DNA from: Parcubacteria group bacterium Greene0714_7
Lineage (GTDB): Bacteria > Patescibacteria > Paceibacteria > UBA9973 > UBA2103
Direction: 5' to 3'
Assembly: GCA_007378985.1 (NCBI GenBank)
Contig: VMHB01000002.1
Location: forward strand, 105,428-169,427
Length of the DNA: 64,000 bases
Part shown: positions 1 to 6,474 of the stretch, piece after piece
Layout of the letters: the number at the start of each line of letters is the position of its first letter
How positions within the stretch are numbered: position 1 is the first letter of the stretch
Position numbers and translations under genes: made by a program
The notes under the pieces: generated by a model
Databases searched by the model: none
Told to the model about the DNA's origin: nothing
The model's input: the letters and a program-made list of their open reading frames with translations, nothing else

Positions 1-68
1 GAACCACTTAGCGAGTCCCCGAGCTTAGTGAGTTGACGCCGATTCTCGGCGCCCCGACTAAGTTTGAT

Positions 69-470
69 CTAAGTCTCTAAGATAATGTTTTTTAAATGCC
101 TGATTTTGGCGGTTTTGTTCTTTTGATCAAGAAAGACTGCGATTACATCAAATTGCCAATCCCCCACTATTTCATGTGAAACAAGATAAGTCTGTATAAC
201 GCGCTTCAGTCTTTGAATCTTCTGGGGATGAATATTCTCCTCCGGGTGAGGTATTTCATGGGAAACGGAGGGATTGCCCGTGGTGGGCGTTTCCCATGAA
301 ACACTCTTAACCTCAATGAATACATACTTATTTGAGATGTCCTTGAAGATAAGGTCTATTTCTCCATATGGTTTACGGTAGTTTGCAGATACAAATATAA
401 ACCCTTTTCCCATAAGGAATTCCTTCGCTATACCCTCTCCAATTTTCCCTACTTCATTATGTCTAGCCAT
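69..470 (-). CDS. yraN: YraN/UPF0102 family nuclease-like protein
   Basis: This 133-residue protein has the restriction-endonuclease-like core of the UPF0102 family. A GEGIAKEFL helix near residue 11 is followed by the GEIDLI motif near residue 36 and FIEVKSV near residue 51, which supply the E/D/E-x-K acidic set; the family is thought to act on DNA but its role is not settled. Between FIEVK and the IQRLK helix it carries extra residues in which the peptides VSWET and VSHEI recur. The DNA coding these repeats is made of parS-like palindromes (see 168-303). The start codon overlaps the last base of a near-perfect parS site. Family assignment is firm; the insert is unusual. Confidence 0.88.
   Translation of the reverse strand: MARHNEVGKIGEGIAKEFLMGKGFIFVSANYRKPYGEIDLIFKDISNKYVFIEVKSVSWETPTTGNPSVSHEIPHPEENIHPQKIQRLKRVIQTYLVSHEIVGDWQFDVIAVFLDQKNKTAKIRHLKNIILET
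168..303. repeat. Three parS-like palindromes inside yraN
   Basis: Against the consensus TGTTTCACGTGAAACA, 168-183 matches 14 of 16 positions, 252-267 matches 12 and 288-303 matches 13. They lie in the coding region of yraN and give the recurring peptide VSHEI/VSWET. Matches were counted by eye. They may be degenerate ParB sites or duplicated relics of the two better sites just upstream of the gene. Confidence 0.5.
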
Positions 471-485
471 GTTTCACGTGAAACT
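470..485. promoter_or_regulatory. parS-like site 1
   Basis: TGTTTCACGTGAAACT matches 15 of 16 bases of the bacterial chromosomal parS consensus bound by ParB (Spo0J). It overlaps the yraN start codon by one base. No parA or parB gene is in the window, so the binding protein would be encoded elsewhere. Confidence 0.75.
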
Positions 486-657
486 ACTAAATTTGTCTTT
501 TACAATAAACCTTTATTTAAAGGCATTTAAATAATTAGGGGCATATTCATGGACAATACATTATGTCCTTTATACACATAAAGCACAGCGTTATCCACAA
601 AAATCAATAGTTTCACGTGAAACATGTTTCTTGTGGAACCAATAGTAAGAGGCGAGC
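486..657. other. AT-rich spacer with DnaA boxes (origin-like)
   Basis: This spacer between yraN and the tRNA block is strongly AT-rich at 487-540, with self-complementary runs such as CCTTTATTTAAAGG. It contains two exact matches to the DnaA box TTATNCACA, at 570-578 (TTATACACA) and 591-599 (TTATCCACA), and is flanked by parS-like sites. AT-rich DNA, DnaA boxes and parS together are what a replication origin or its neighbourhood shows. The dnaA-dnaN spacer 36 kb away is the usual alternative location, so the origin call is tentative. Confidence 0.4.
609..640. promoter_or_regulatory. parS-like site 2 with adjacent degenerate copy
   Basis: 609-624 reads AGTTTCACGTGAAACA, 15 of 16 bases of the parS consensus. 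It is followed without a gap by 625-640, which keeps 12 of 16 bases. Together with the site at 470-485 this brackets the AT-rich DnaA-box spacer. Confidence 0.7.
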
Positions 658-753
658 TTGGTACGACTGAATGAAGCATATCCTTTCAAGTTTACACGAG
701 TGTATAAAGAAAAAAGTAGATGCTTAGGCATCTACTTTGGAAAACTGTCTCAG

Positions 754-916
754 TGCGGGTATCGGGAATCGGTCACAAGTAAATTTCCTGACAGAAATTT
801 CTCGCAACCCCGGCTCGGCATTTTTGCCTTGCGAAACGCAAACAAAAATATGCCTGCGCCCTTCGATTCCCGACGTCAGCAAAGAAGTTTGCTGACTATA
901 CCCGCACAAAAGTAGC
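754..916 (-). repeat. tRNA-Gly trailer with antisense and sense copies of the tRNA 3' end
   Basis: Reading down the minus strand from tRNA-Gly: 899-912 is a perfect 14-bp complement of 917-930 (the tRNA 3' acceptor strand plus trailer, loop of 4). Then comes a hairpin with 9-bp perfect arms (875-883 / 888-896), then an antisense copy of the T-arm 3' half (864-873). At 754-771 there is a second sense copy of the last 18 nt of the tRNA, identical to 923-940. No protein is supported in 641-922. The same order of parts is seen after tRNA-Arg(GCG). Confidence 0.75.
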
Positions 917-922
917 CTTTTG

Positions 923-993
923 TGCGGGTATCGGGAATCGAACCCGAGTCTCGTCCTTGGCAAGGACGCATTCTACCACTAAACCATACCCGC
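923..993 (-). tRNA. tRNA-Gly(GCC)
   Basis: A 71-nt cloverleaf on the minus strand with acceptor GCGGGTA/TACCCGC, discriminator A, T-loop TTCGATT and anticodon loop TTGCCAA, giving anticodon GCC. CCA is not encoded (ACAA follows). It has only about 4 nt of predicted leader, unlike the three tRNAs with a double-hairpin leader, but its trailer contains antisense and sense copies of its own 3' end. Confidence 0.95.
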
Positions 994-1003
994 AATGTGC
1001 TTA

Positions 1004-1012
1004 TTTATAGCA
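1004..1012 (-). promoter_or_regulatory. Extended -10 promoter for tRNA-Gly
   Basis: On the minus strand TGCTATAAA (extended -10, hexamer at 1004-1009) ends 10 nt before the tRNA 5' end, placing the start about 4 nt upstream of the mature tRNA. No good -35 was seen, which is normal for extended -10 promoters. Confidence 0.5.
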
Positions 1013-1077
1013 CACTTCGAGTCAGTGAGACTAGGGGAACGCTCTACAAGAACACCGACCTTCTTTTGAAGGGGTAT

Positions 1078-1106
1078 TTGTTTGAAGCGAATGTGTAGCG
1101 TAGGAT
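1078..1106 (+). promoter_or_regulatory. Promoter for tRNA-Arg(TCG)
   Basis: TTGTTT (1078-1083), a 17-bp spacer and TAGGAT (1101-1106). The predicted start near 1113 lies just before the decoy hairpin, so the whole double-hairpin leader would be transcribed with the tRNA. Confidence 0.55.
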
Positions 1107-1115
1107 AGAACAGTT

Positions 1116-1189
1116 GCTCCTGTAAGGAAACCTTTCAGGAGCTTCACTCGAAGAAAATAGAAAAAGTAATCCTATTTTCCTTCTCGTTC
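1116..1189 (+). ncRNA. Double-hairpin leader of tRNA-Arg(TCG) (decoy acceptor)
   Basis: Hairpin 1 starts with GCTCCTG (1116-1122), an exact copy of tRNA nt 1-7, continues with T-AAGG-aaa-CCTT-T and closes with CAGGAGC (1136-1142). Hairpin 2 pairs GAA and GAAAATAG (1150-1160) with CTATTTTC and TTC (1172-1183) and abuts the tRNA. CAGGAGC can pair either with the upstream copy or with the real tRNA 5' strand at 1190-1196, so the two folds exclude each other. The same layout precedes tRNA-Lys and tRNA-Arg(GCG). Confidence 0.7.
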
Positions 1190-1261
1190 GCTCCTGTAGT
1201 GAAATGGATATCATAACTGCCTTCGAAGCAGTCGTTGGGGGTTCGAATCCCTCCGGGAGCA
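1190..1261 (+). tRNA. tRNA-Arg(TCG)
   Basis: A 72-nt cloverleaf with acceptor GCTCCTG/CGGGAGC and discriminator A; anticodon stem ACTGC/GCAGT around loop CTTCGAA gives anticodon TCG. CCA is not encoded. Downstream, 1298-1311 is an antisense copy of the T-arm 3' half (CGGAGGGATTCGAA), a reduced version of the trailer seen at tRNA-Gly and tRNA-Arg(GCG). Confidence 0.95.
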
Positions 1262-1297
1262 CATAAAAAATCGACGTTAGGAGATTTTGCTATGTTG

Positions 1298-1398
1298 CGG
1301 AGGGATTCGAATGGCGGAGGCGGCGAAGCCGCGAGCGAGTAGCGAGCGCACGCCGAGCCGGGATCGCGCAAATTTTCTGCAGAAAATTATGCGTGATC
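1298..1398 (+). repeat. Antisense T-arm copy and long inverted repeat after tRNA-Arg
   Basis: 1298-1311 is the reverse complement of the tRNA-Arg T-arm 3' half. It is followed by a GC-rich stretch (1312-1361) and an imperfect inverted repeat at 1362-1398 centred on the perfect palindrome AATTTTCTGCAGAAAATT. The inverted repeat ends about 50 nt before the cca start and may terminate tRNA transcription, though it has no clear T-run. Confidence 0.5.
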
Positions 1399-1449
1399 GA
1401 ATGCCTTTTGAGCTGTCTTGCTGGCAGATTCCTATCGTACAATGAGCCT

Positions 1450-2913
1450 ATGACGAAATTAGCAATTCCAAAAGAAGTACTGCTCGTTGCTGATGGCCTT
1501 GAAAATGCCGGCTTTGAAGCATACCTAGTTGGAGGTTGCGTTCGTGACATTATTCTTGAGAAAAAACCGAAAGATTGGGATCTTACAACAAATGCAACAC
1601 CTGAAGAGATACAAAAAATATTTCCAGAAACTTTCTATGAAAATACATACGGAACTGTCGGTGTAGTAGGGGAGTCGGAAGACCCAACACTTAAAGTTAT
1701 TGAGGTCACACCATATCGCAAAGAAGGCACCTACTCAGATGCCCGAAGACCCGATACGGTGGAGTTTGGTATTTCTCTGGAGGAAGATTTAAAACGGAGA
1801 GATTTTACGGTGAACGCCATCGCATATCGACCAAAAACAGGGGAGATGGTGGACCTACACGGAGGCCATGAAGACATAAAAAAACGCTTAATTAAAGCGG
1901 TAGGAAACCCTAGTACACGCTTTCAAGAAGATGCTCTTCGCATGATGCGTGGCGTTCGTCTTTCGGCAGAACTAGGGTTTGCCATTGAACAAGAAACCGC
2001 CGAGGCATTGCACGCAAATGCTCCACAACTTGAAAAAATATCTAAAGAAAGAATTCGCGATGAATTTATTCGTATTCTTGAAACTGCCACGCCGATGCAA
2101 GCAATCTTTCTTTCCCATAAACTTGGGCTTTTGAAATATATTGCACCAGACATCGAGCGGGGAATTGGCATAGGACAAAATCAGGCACACTCATTCGATG
2201 TATTCGAACACCTGCTTCGTGCCATGCAACATGCTGCTGACAAAGAGTGGCCGTTTATCATCCGCCTTGCTGCGCTTTTCCATGACATCTCAAAACCAGA
2301 AACTAGGCGATGGTCTGATGAAAAAAAGGACTGGACATTCCATGGACATGAAGTGGTTGGTGCTCGAGTGGCAAAACGGGCTCTTCAAGATTTAAAATTC
2401 GCAAACGAAATCATTGAAAAAACGACTAAGCTGGTGCGTTGGCACATGTTCTTTTCAGACCCTGACAAAATTACACTTTCAGCCGTTAGGCGCATGATAG
2501 TTAATGTTGGGCAGGAAAATATTTGGGACCTCCTGAATCTCCGTATCTGCGACCGCATTGGTACTGGTCGCCCTAAGGAGCAGCCATTTCGTTTTCGTAA
2601 ATATAAATCAATGGTGGATGAAGCGCTTCGTGACCCTATCTCGGTTGCCATGCTGGCAGTTAATGGAGAATCCGTTATAAAAATCCTCGGTGAAAAACCA
2701 GGGCCTCGAGTTGGTTGGATATTGCACGCATTACTAGAAGAAGTGCTAGAAGACCCCAAAAAGAATACGAAAGAATATCTAGAAGAAAAAGTTCAGATTC
2801 TGTCACTAATGGAGGATTCCGCGCTCAAAGAAATGGGGGAAGAGGGAAAGAAAGCTCGTGAAAAGGCGGAAGAAAAAGAACTTGAAGAAATTCGAGCAAA
2901 GCATCATGTATAA
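1450..2913 (+). CDS. cca: CCA tRNA nucleotidyltransferase (HD-domain type)
   Basis: This enzyme adds or repairs the 3' CCA of tRNAs, which fits the tRNAs here that lack an encoded CCA. The 487-residue protein has the class II nucleotidyltransferase head (YLVGGCVRD near residue 20, DWDLTTNA with the metal-binding D-x-D, RRDFTVNAIAY near 115), the tRNA-binding ALRMMRGVRLSAEL helix and a C-terminal HD domain (LAALFHDISKP). A longer reading frame begins at 1393, but the ATG at 1450 is preferred: a -10 (TACAAT, 1438-1443) ends 6 nt before it and the family N-terminus starts there. Transcription is probably leaderless. Confidence 0.93.
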   Translation: MTKLAIPKEVLLVADGLENAGFEAYLVGGCVRDIILEKKPKDWDLTTNATPEEIQKIFPETFYENTYGTVGVVGESEDPTLKVIEVTPYRKEGTYSDARRPDTVEFGISLEEDLKRRDFTVNAIAYRPKTGEMVDLHGGHEDIKKRLIKAVGNPSTRFQEDALRMMRGVRLSAELGFAIEQETAEALHANAPQLEKISKERIRDEFIRILETATPMQAIFLSHKLGLLKYIAPDIERGIGIGQNQAHSFDVFEHLLRAMQHAADKEWPFIIRLAALFHDISKPETRRWSDEKKDWTFHGHEVVGARVAKRALQDLKFANEIIEKTTKLVRWHMFFSDPDKITLSAVRRMIVNVGQENIWDLLNLRICDRIGTGRPKEQPFRFRKYKSMVDEALRDPISVAMLAVNGESVIKILGEKPGPRVGWILHALLEEVLEDPKKNTKEYLEEKVQILSLMEDSALKEMGEEGKKAREKAEEKELEEIRAKHHV

Positions 2914-2962
2914 GAAGAGGGAAGAGGAGTTAGTGGCTAGCGTTTAGTGCAAGAAAGAATTA

Positions 2963-2988
2963 ATGTGCTAAACCCGGGTTTAGCACAT
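2963..2988 (+). terminator. Terminator after cca
   Basis: A perfect 26-nt palindrome with arms ATGTGCTAAACCC/GGGTTTAGCACAT followed by TTTTAGTAG. It lies 50 nt after the cca stop. The gap 2914-2962 holds only degenerate heptad repeat units. Confidence 0.7.
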
Positions 2989-3011
2989 TTTAGTAGTGTC
3001 CTTTAGAATAG

Positions 3012-3130
3012 AAAAAGCCCGCTGTACGGAATCCCCGTATAGCGAGCCTTTAAGGGCAGATGCCTTTATAGCGCCTCTTTATCAATGTTTTTTGAAAGCG
3101 CGTATAACTTGGGCTTCTGATCTGCCTCAA
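3012..3130 (-). ncRNA. Candidate structured RNA with its own terminator
   Basis: On the minus strand an irregular rod pairs GGCAGAT (at 3119-3125) with ATCTGCC (at 3055-3063) and, inside it, TTATA-GCGC with GCGCTATAA. It is followed by a hairpin of about 12 bp ending in GGGCTTTTT at 3012-3048, a good intrinsic terminator. No convincing protein is present between 2989 and 3218. The 5' end and promoter are not clear and I cannot match the fold to a named family; it could simply be the extended 3' UTR of xthA. Confidence 0.3.
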
Positions 3131-3218
3131 GAAAGAACTGTCCTATATGATTATCTCCTGTCCTTTAGAAATTCCTAGCTTTACCCTGTGCATATCGTTT
3201 ACCTATATTCGTTTGAGA

Positions 3219-3254
3219 CTCTTCTGTGCAACCTCCGGAGGTTGCACAGAAGAG
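3219..3254 (-). terminator. Perfect 36-nt palindrome after xthA
   Basis: The arms CTCTTCTGTGCAACCTCC and its reverse complement pair over 18 bp without a loop. It lies just downstream of the xthA stop on the minus strand. No T-run follows, so it could stabilise the mRNA 3' end or be a binding site rather than a strict intrinsic terminator. Confidence 0.5.
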
Positions 3255-3277
3255 GAAACATCTATATTGAGCGCATT

Positions 3278-4075
3278 CTATTCAATCTTGATTTCGAGGG
3301 TGATGGGGCAGTGGTCAGAGCCTAAAACTTGTGGGAGGATTTCTGCTTTTTTTACAGAAGATGCGAGGGCTTTGCTGACAAAAAAGTAATCAATACGCCA
3401 CCCAACATTTCGCTCGCGAGACTTTGCAAAGTGACTCCACCAACTGTAGTGTCCTTTCCCTTTCGTAAATATTCTAAATGAATCAACAAAACCCGCCTTG
3501 ATAATAGAATCGATTCCTTCTCGCTCTTCCTTAGTGAATCCGTGCTCACCCTCATTTGCTTTCGGATTTGCAAGGTCATCTTCAGTGTGTGCCACATTCA
3601 AGTCACCGCAAAAAATAACTGGCTTTTTCTTTTCTAATTGCTTCATATATAAAAGAAAGGCCGTATCCCACACAGAGTGGCGAAGCTTTAAACGACTTAA
3701 GTCAGGTTTAGAATTTGGCGTGTAAACCGTTACTGCAAAAAACTTCTCAAATTCAAGGGCAAGTACCCTGCCTTCGCTATTAGTGTCGCCGTACGAATCT
3801 TTGAATGCAAACTTTGAAACAATGTCGCTTGGAAAATCAAGAAGAACGCTCCTGGGTTTCACGCGGGTGAAAATTGCTGTGCCTGCGTAGCCTTTCTTCG
3901 TGGCTGAATTCCAATATTCCTCATACTCAGGCAAATCCACTTCTGACTGGTGCTGTTCTGCCTTTGTTTCTTGCAAACAGAGAATGTCTGGCTTGTATTT
4001 CTCTACAAACGGTACGAAGAGATCCTTCCTATGGACTGCCCGAATGCCGTTCACGTTCCACGATATGAGTTTCAT
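3278..4075 (-). CDS. xthA: Exodeoxyribonuclease III
   Basis: This is an AP endonuclease and 3'-5' exonuclease of the EEP family acting in base excision repair. The 265-residue protein has all expected motifs: ISWNVNGIRA at the N-terminus (metal-site Asn), CLQETK (Glu), CGDLNVAHTEDDL (Asp and Asn), WRIDYFFVS and the C-terminal GSDHCPI with the catalytic Asp-His pair. Length is normal for the family. It follows the Xer-type recombinase on the same strand after 13 nt and is probably co-transcribed with it. Confidence 0.95.
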   Translation of the reverse strand: MKLISWNVNGIRAVHRKDLFVPFVEKYKPDILCLQETKAEQHQSEVDLPEYEEYWNSATKKGYAGTAIFTRVKPRSVLLDFPSDIVSKFAFKDSYGDTNSEGRVLALEFEKFFAVTVYTPNSKPDLSRLKLRHSVWDTAFLLYMKQLEKKKPVIFCGDLNVAHTEDDLANPKANEGEHGFTKEEREGIDSIIKAGFVDSFRIFTKGKGHYSWWSHFAKSRERNVGWRIDYFFVSKALASSVKKAEILPQVLGSDHCPITLEIKIE

Positions 4076-4088
4076 ACTTCAAAACATG

Positions 4089-4991
4089 TTACTTCACTCT
4101 TTTCTTTCCATGAAACGCCTTATGTACATCGAGGAGGTGCTTGTCGGTAACGTGCGTATAAATCTGCGTAGTGGCAATATTTGCATGACCTAAAAGGGCT
4201 TGAACGCTACGTAAGTCAGCGCCATTTTCCAAAAGATCAGTGGCAAACGAGTGGCGAATGACGTGAGGAGTAACTTTTTTTGTAATACCTGCCTTAATGG
4301 CACAACTTTTTATAATATTCTCTATAGAGCGAGGGGTGAGACGTGAAGGAATTTTTTTTCCTGTACTGTGTCGAACAAACAAAGCTTCGGCCATATCTTT
4401 TCGTGCCTTTAAGTAGGCAGACACGCTGGCCTTTGCAGTAGGGGAGAGAAATACCACTCGCACTTTATCGCCTTTTCCGCGAACAGAGAGTTCATCACGT
4501 GAAAGGTCTAAATCAGTATCGAGTGCACATAATTCGGAGACACGAAGCCCGGTTGAGAAAAACATTTCCATAACGGCTCTGTCACGGAGCTCTTTTACTC
4601 CATTCCCCACAGGAGACTTCATTAACCGCTCCAATTCGTTCGCTGTAATGAGGTCGAGCGAGCGTTCCGGAACCTTTGCAAGCTCAATATGTTCAGGAGG
4701 AAGTGCTTTAATGCCTCGTTTTGCAAGAAATTTTAAAAATGCACGGAGTGCAATGAGATAGTAATTCTGGGTCTTCCGTTTCATCATGTTGCCATTCGTA
4801 CCTGCTTGGCGGTTAAGCCACAAACGAAATTCACGAAGTTTTTCTTCGCTCACATCAGCAACATCCCTCGCTTTTGAAAATTCGAGGAAACGAGTGAGGT
4901 AGTGGTCGTAATTTTCAACAGTTTTTATGCTCCGACCTTTAGTGATCTCAATATATTCAAGAAATTCTCGTTTCAGGTTCTGAATGTCCAT
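4089..4991 (-). CDS. xerC: Tyrosine recombinase, XerC/XerD type
   Basis: A 300-residue site-specific recombinase, probably the one resolving chromosome dimers at dif. The N-terminal SAM-like DNA-binding domain spans about residues 1-90. The catalytic domain shows the first Arg in STGLRVSELCALD, the Lys in VRGKGDKVR, HVIRHSFAT (His-x-x-Arg), the LLGHANI His and the nucleophile Tyr in TTQIYTHV. The start at 4991 is preferred over an upstream ATG because a -10 (TATACT, 4998-5003) ends 6 nt before it. It cannot be told from sequence alone whether it is XerC, XerD or a single Xer. Confidence 0.88.
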   Translation of the reverse strand: MDIQNLKREFLEYIEITKGRSIKTVENYDHYLTRFLEFSKARDVADVSEEKLREFRLWLNRQAGTNGNMMKRKTQNYYLIALRAFLKFLAKRGIKALPPEHIELAKVPERSLDLITANELERLMKSPVGNGVKELRDRAVMEMFFSTGLRVSELCALDTDLDLSRDELSVRGKGDKVRVVFLSPTAKASVSAYLKARKDMAEALFVRHSTGKKIPSRLTPRSIENIIKSCAIKAGITKKVTPHVIRHSFATDLLENGADLRSVQALLGHANIATTQIYTHVTDKHLLDVHKAFHGKKRVK

Positions 4992-5025
4992 CCATAGAGT
5001 ATAACGCCAACTTCGCACAATATTC

Positions 5026-5054
5026 TTGCGAAAAGCCTAAGTGCGTGGTATATT
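5026..5054 (+). promoter_or_regulatory. Promoter for leaderless rpsO
   Basis: TTGCGA (5026-5031), 17-bp spacer, TATATT (5049-5054), then only 7 nt to the rpsO ATG at 5062. This is one of the clearest cases of the leaderless layout, and the divergent xer gene has the same layout 60 nt away. Confidence 0.65.
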
Positions 5055-5061
5055 GGCGCAC

Positions 5062-5328
5062 ATGCTCACCAAAACGCAGAAAGCACGGGTTATGAAGACC
5101 GTACAGAAACACCAGACTGATACTGGCTCAGCATCTGTTCAAGTTGCCCTTTTAACGAAACAAATCGGTGAATTAACTACTCACTTACGCAAGCACCTTA
5201 AGGATAAGCACTCCAGACGGGGCCTTCTTCAGATGGTTGCCGACCGCCGAAGCCACCTCAAATACCTCGAAAAATCTGACAAAAAGGAATACAACAAGGT
5301 CATCAAGAGTTTGGGCTTGAAGAAGTAG
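5062..5328 (+). CDS. rpsO: 30S ribosomal protein S15
   Basis: This 88-residue protein is a typical S15, which binds 16S rRNA in the platform of the small subunit. Family hallmarks are TGSASVQVALLTKQI, LRKHLKDKHSRRGLL and VADRRSHLKYL. A reading frame open from 5041 would add seven residues; the ATG at 5062 matches the family N-terminus and the promoter spacing. Transcription is probably leaderless, so the usual S15 leader-pseudoknot autoregulation seen in other bacteria seems absent. Confidence 0.96.
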   Translation: MLTKTQKARVMKTVQKHQTDTGSASVQVALLTKQIGELTTHLRKHLKDKHSRRGLLQMVADRRSHLKYLEKSDKKEYNKVIKSLGLKK

Positions 5329-5380
5329 TTTCTCTGCATTTATCCTTCTGAATTGTTTTTTGAGTTTGCTACCGAGGTAG

Positions 5381-5386
5381 TATAAT
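5381..5386 (+). promoter_or_regulatory. -10 element for small ORF at 5423
   Basis: A consensus TATAAT at 5381-5386 with TTGAGT at 5360-5365 (15-bp spacer). It lies 36 nt before the 55-codon reading frame and gives this one a short leader. Confidence 0.45.
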
Positions 5387-5422
5387 TGTTGCTTAGGAAA
5401 GTAATTTTCATAAGCAAAAAAT

Positions 5423-5590
5423 ATGGGAGAAGCAGGAACATCTCACAGTGAAGGTAACGGTTCATTCAGAAGTGCCCGCCGAAATGAACGGGCTCAAGAG
5501 GCGCTTGATGCTATAGCAAGACTCATCAGTGGGCCTAGGAATCCTGACACTAAAGACGGGAGACGACGCAAGACCGTAGGAACTGCTTGA
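5423..5590 (+). CDS. Small hypothetical protein, 55 aa
   Basis: An ATG at 5423 opens a 55-codon frame ending with TGA at 5588-5590. The product is hydrophilic and basic at its C-terminus (GRRRKTVGTA), with an Ala/Arg-rich helix in the middle (RAQEALDAIARLI) and a Gly/Ser-rich N-terminus. It has its own consensus TATAAT upstream and fits the gap between rpsO and the NYN gene. I do not recognise a family. The following 167 nt (5591-5757) hold GC-rich short inverted repeats and heptad repeats but no gene. Confidence 0.4.
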   Translation: MGEAGTSHSEGNGSFRSARRNERAQEALDAIARLISGPRNPDTKDGRRRKTVGTA

Positions 5591-5720
5591 ATCTTTTTTA
5601 CTCAACGGGGAGTAGTATGAAGAGACGGCTATATCCGTTCTTCTTGTAAGCTACTCTGACCTTAGACCGTCTACACTCAAGGGGTCGATATTTTTAAACT
5701 AATTACTTATTTTCATTAAG

Positions 5721-5755
5721 CTAGTTCCTAGAAGCTAGCACCTAAAACCTAATTT
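5721..5755. repeat. Heptad repeat tract
   Basis: Five consecutive 7-bp units of the form CTAGNAN or a one-step variant (CTAGTTC, CTAGAAG, CTAGCAC, CTAAAAC, CTAATTT). The tract ends 2 nt before the start of the NYN gene. It belongs to a family found in many spacers of this window. Confidence 0.6.
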
Positions 5756-5757
5756 AT

Positions 5758-6384
5758 ATGGCAGCAATTAAACACAAAGCACAGAGGGTTGGTGTCTTCA
5801 TAGACACACAAAATCTCTATCACAGCGCAAAAAACTTATACAAAGCACGCGTCAATTTCGCAAATGTCCTTAAAGAATCAGTAGCGGGGCGTATTCTCAT
5901 TCGTGCGGTCGCGTATGTAGTGACCACCGAATCCGGCGAAGAAAAGGCGTTTTTTGATGCACTGACAAAAATTGGTATCGAAACTAAAACAAAAGACCTC
6001 CAAATTTTCTATGGTGGTGCAAAGAAAGCAGACTGGGATGTTGGTATGGCAGTTGATGCAGTAAAGATGGCTCCAAAACTAGACGCCGTTATCCTTGCAA
6101 CAGGGGACGGGGACTTCGTACCGCTAGTTGAGTACCTTAAAAACAGTCACGGTACACAAGTGGAAGTTATCTCGTTTGGTAAATCATCCTCAGCACGACT
6201 CATAGAGTCCGCAAACGACTTTATTGACATGTCGGAAGAACCTAAAAAGTTCCTCATGCCTCACGGTAAAAACTTCCTTGATATGGCAGCCGAAGCAATT
6301 GGCACTGCCCCAAAACATGAGGCATTCAATGACGATGACGATTCTGCCCCTATGGTGGTTGGATCAGATACGGATGAGAGATAG
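5758..6384 (+). CDS. NYN-domain (LabA/DUF88-like) protein
   Basis: The 208-residue protein belongs to the NYN/PIN-like ribonuclease fold. It has the leading Asp in VGVFIDTQNLYHSA (residues about 12-25), an acidic DWDVGMAVDAVK segment near 98 and the signature ATGDGDFVPLVEYL near 118, which together supply the metal-binding Asp residues expected of a nuclease. The C-terminal 35 residues are acidic and probably disordered. It stands alone between small unknown genes and upstream of pnp, which is consistent with an RNA metabolism role but does not prove it. Confidence 0.8.
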   Translation: MAAIKHKAQRVGVFIDTQNLYHSAKNLYKARVNFANVLKESVAGRILIRAVAYVVTTESGEEKAFFDALTKIGIETKTKDLQIFYGGAKKADWDVGMAVDAVKMAPKLDAVILATGDGDFVPLVEYLKNSHGTQVEVISFGKSSSARLIESANDFIDMSEEPKKFLMPHGKNFLDMAAEAIGTAPKHEAFNDDDDSAPMVVGSDTDER

Positions 6385-6430
6385 GAAAGAAGCTTTCAGG
6401 TGTCAGGTTTTTGCAACAACCAATAACTTC

Positions 6431-6460
6431 AAAAAACGTCTTTCACAAAAGGCGTTTTTT
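6431..6460 (+). terminator. Terminator between NYN gene and pnp
   Basis: AAAAAACG and CGTTTTTT arms around a loop containing TTTCACAAAAG, followed by GCTATACTC. It closes the NYN transcript and is followed at once by a -10 element (TATACT, 6463-6468) for the pnp transcript. Confidence 0.7.
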
Positions 6461-6474
6461 GCTATACTCAAATA

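Noticed and set aside
658..963. Two overlapping frames of 79-85 codons across the tRNA-Gly trailer
   Set aside because: They run through the tRNA gene and its repeat copies, have no start signal and no family resemblance.
1393..1449. Nineteen extra N-terminal residues of the CCA enzyme
   Set aside because: They overlap an inverted repeat and the -10 element; the family begins at the ATG at 1450.
3012..3218. RNase P RNA, tmRNA or SRP RNA at this place
   Set aside because: None of the conserved sequences of these RNAs could be found on either strand.
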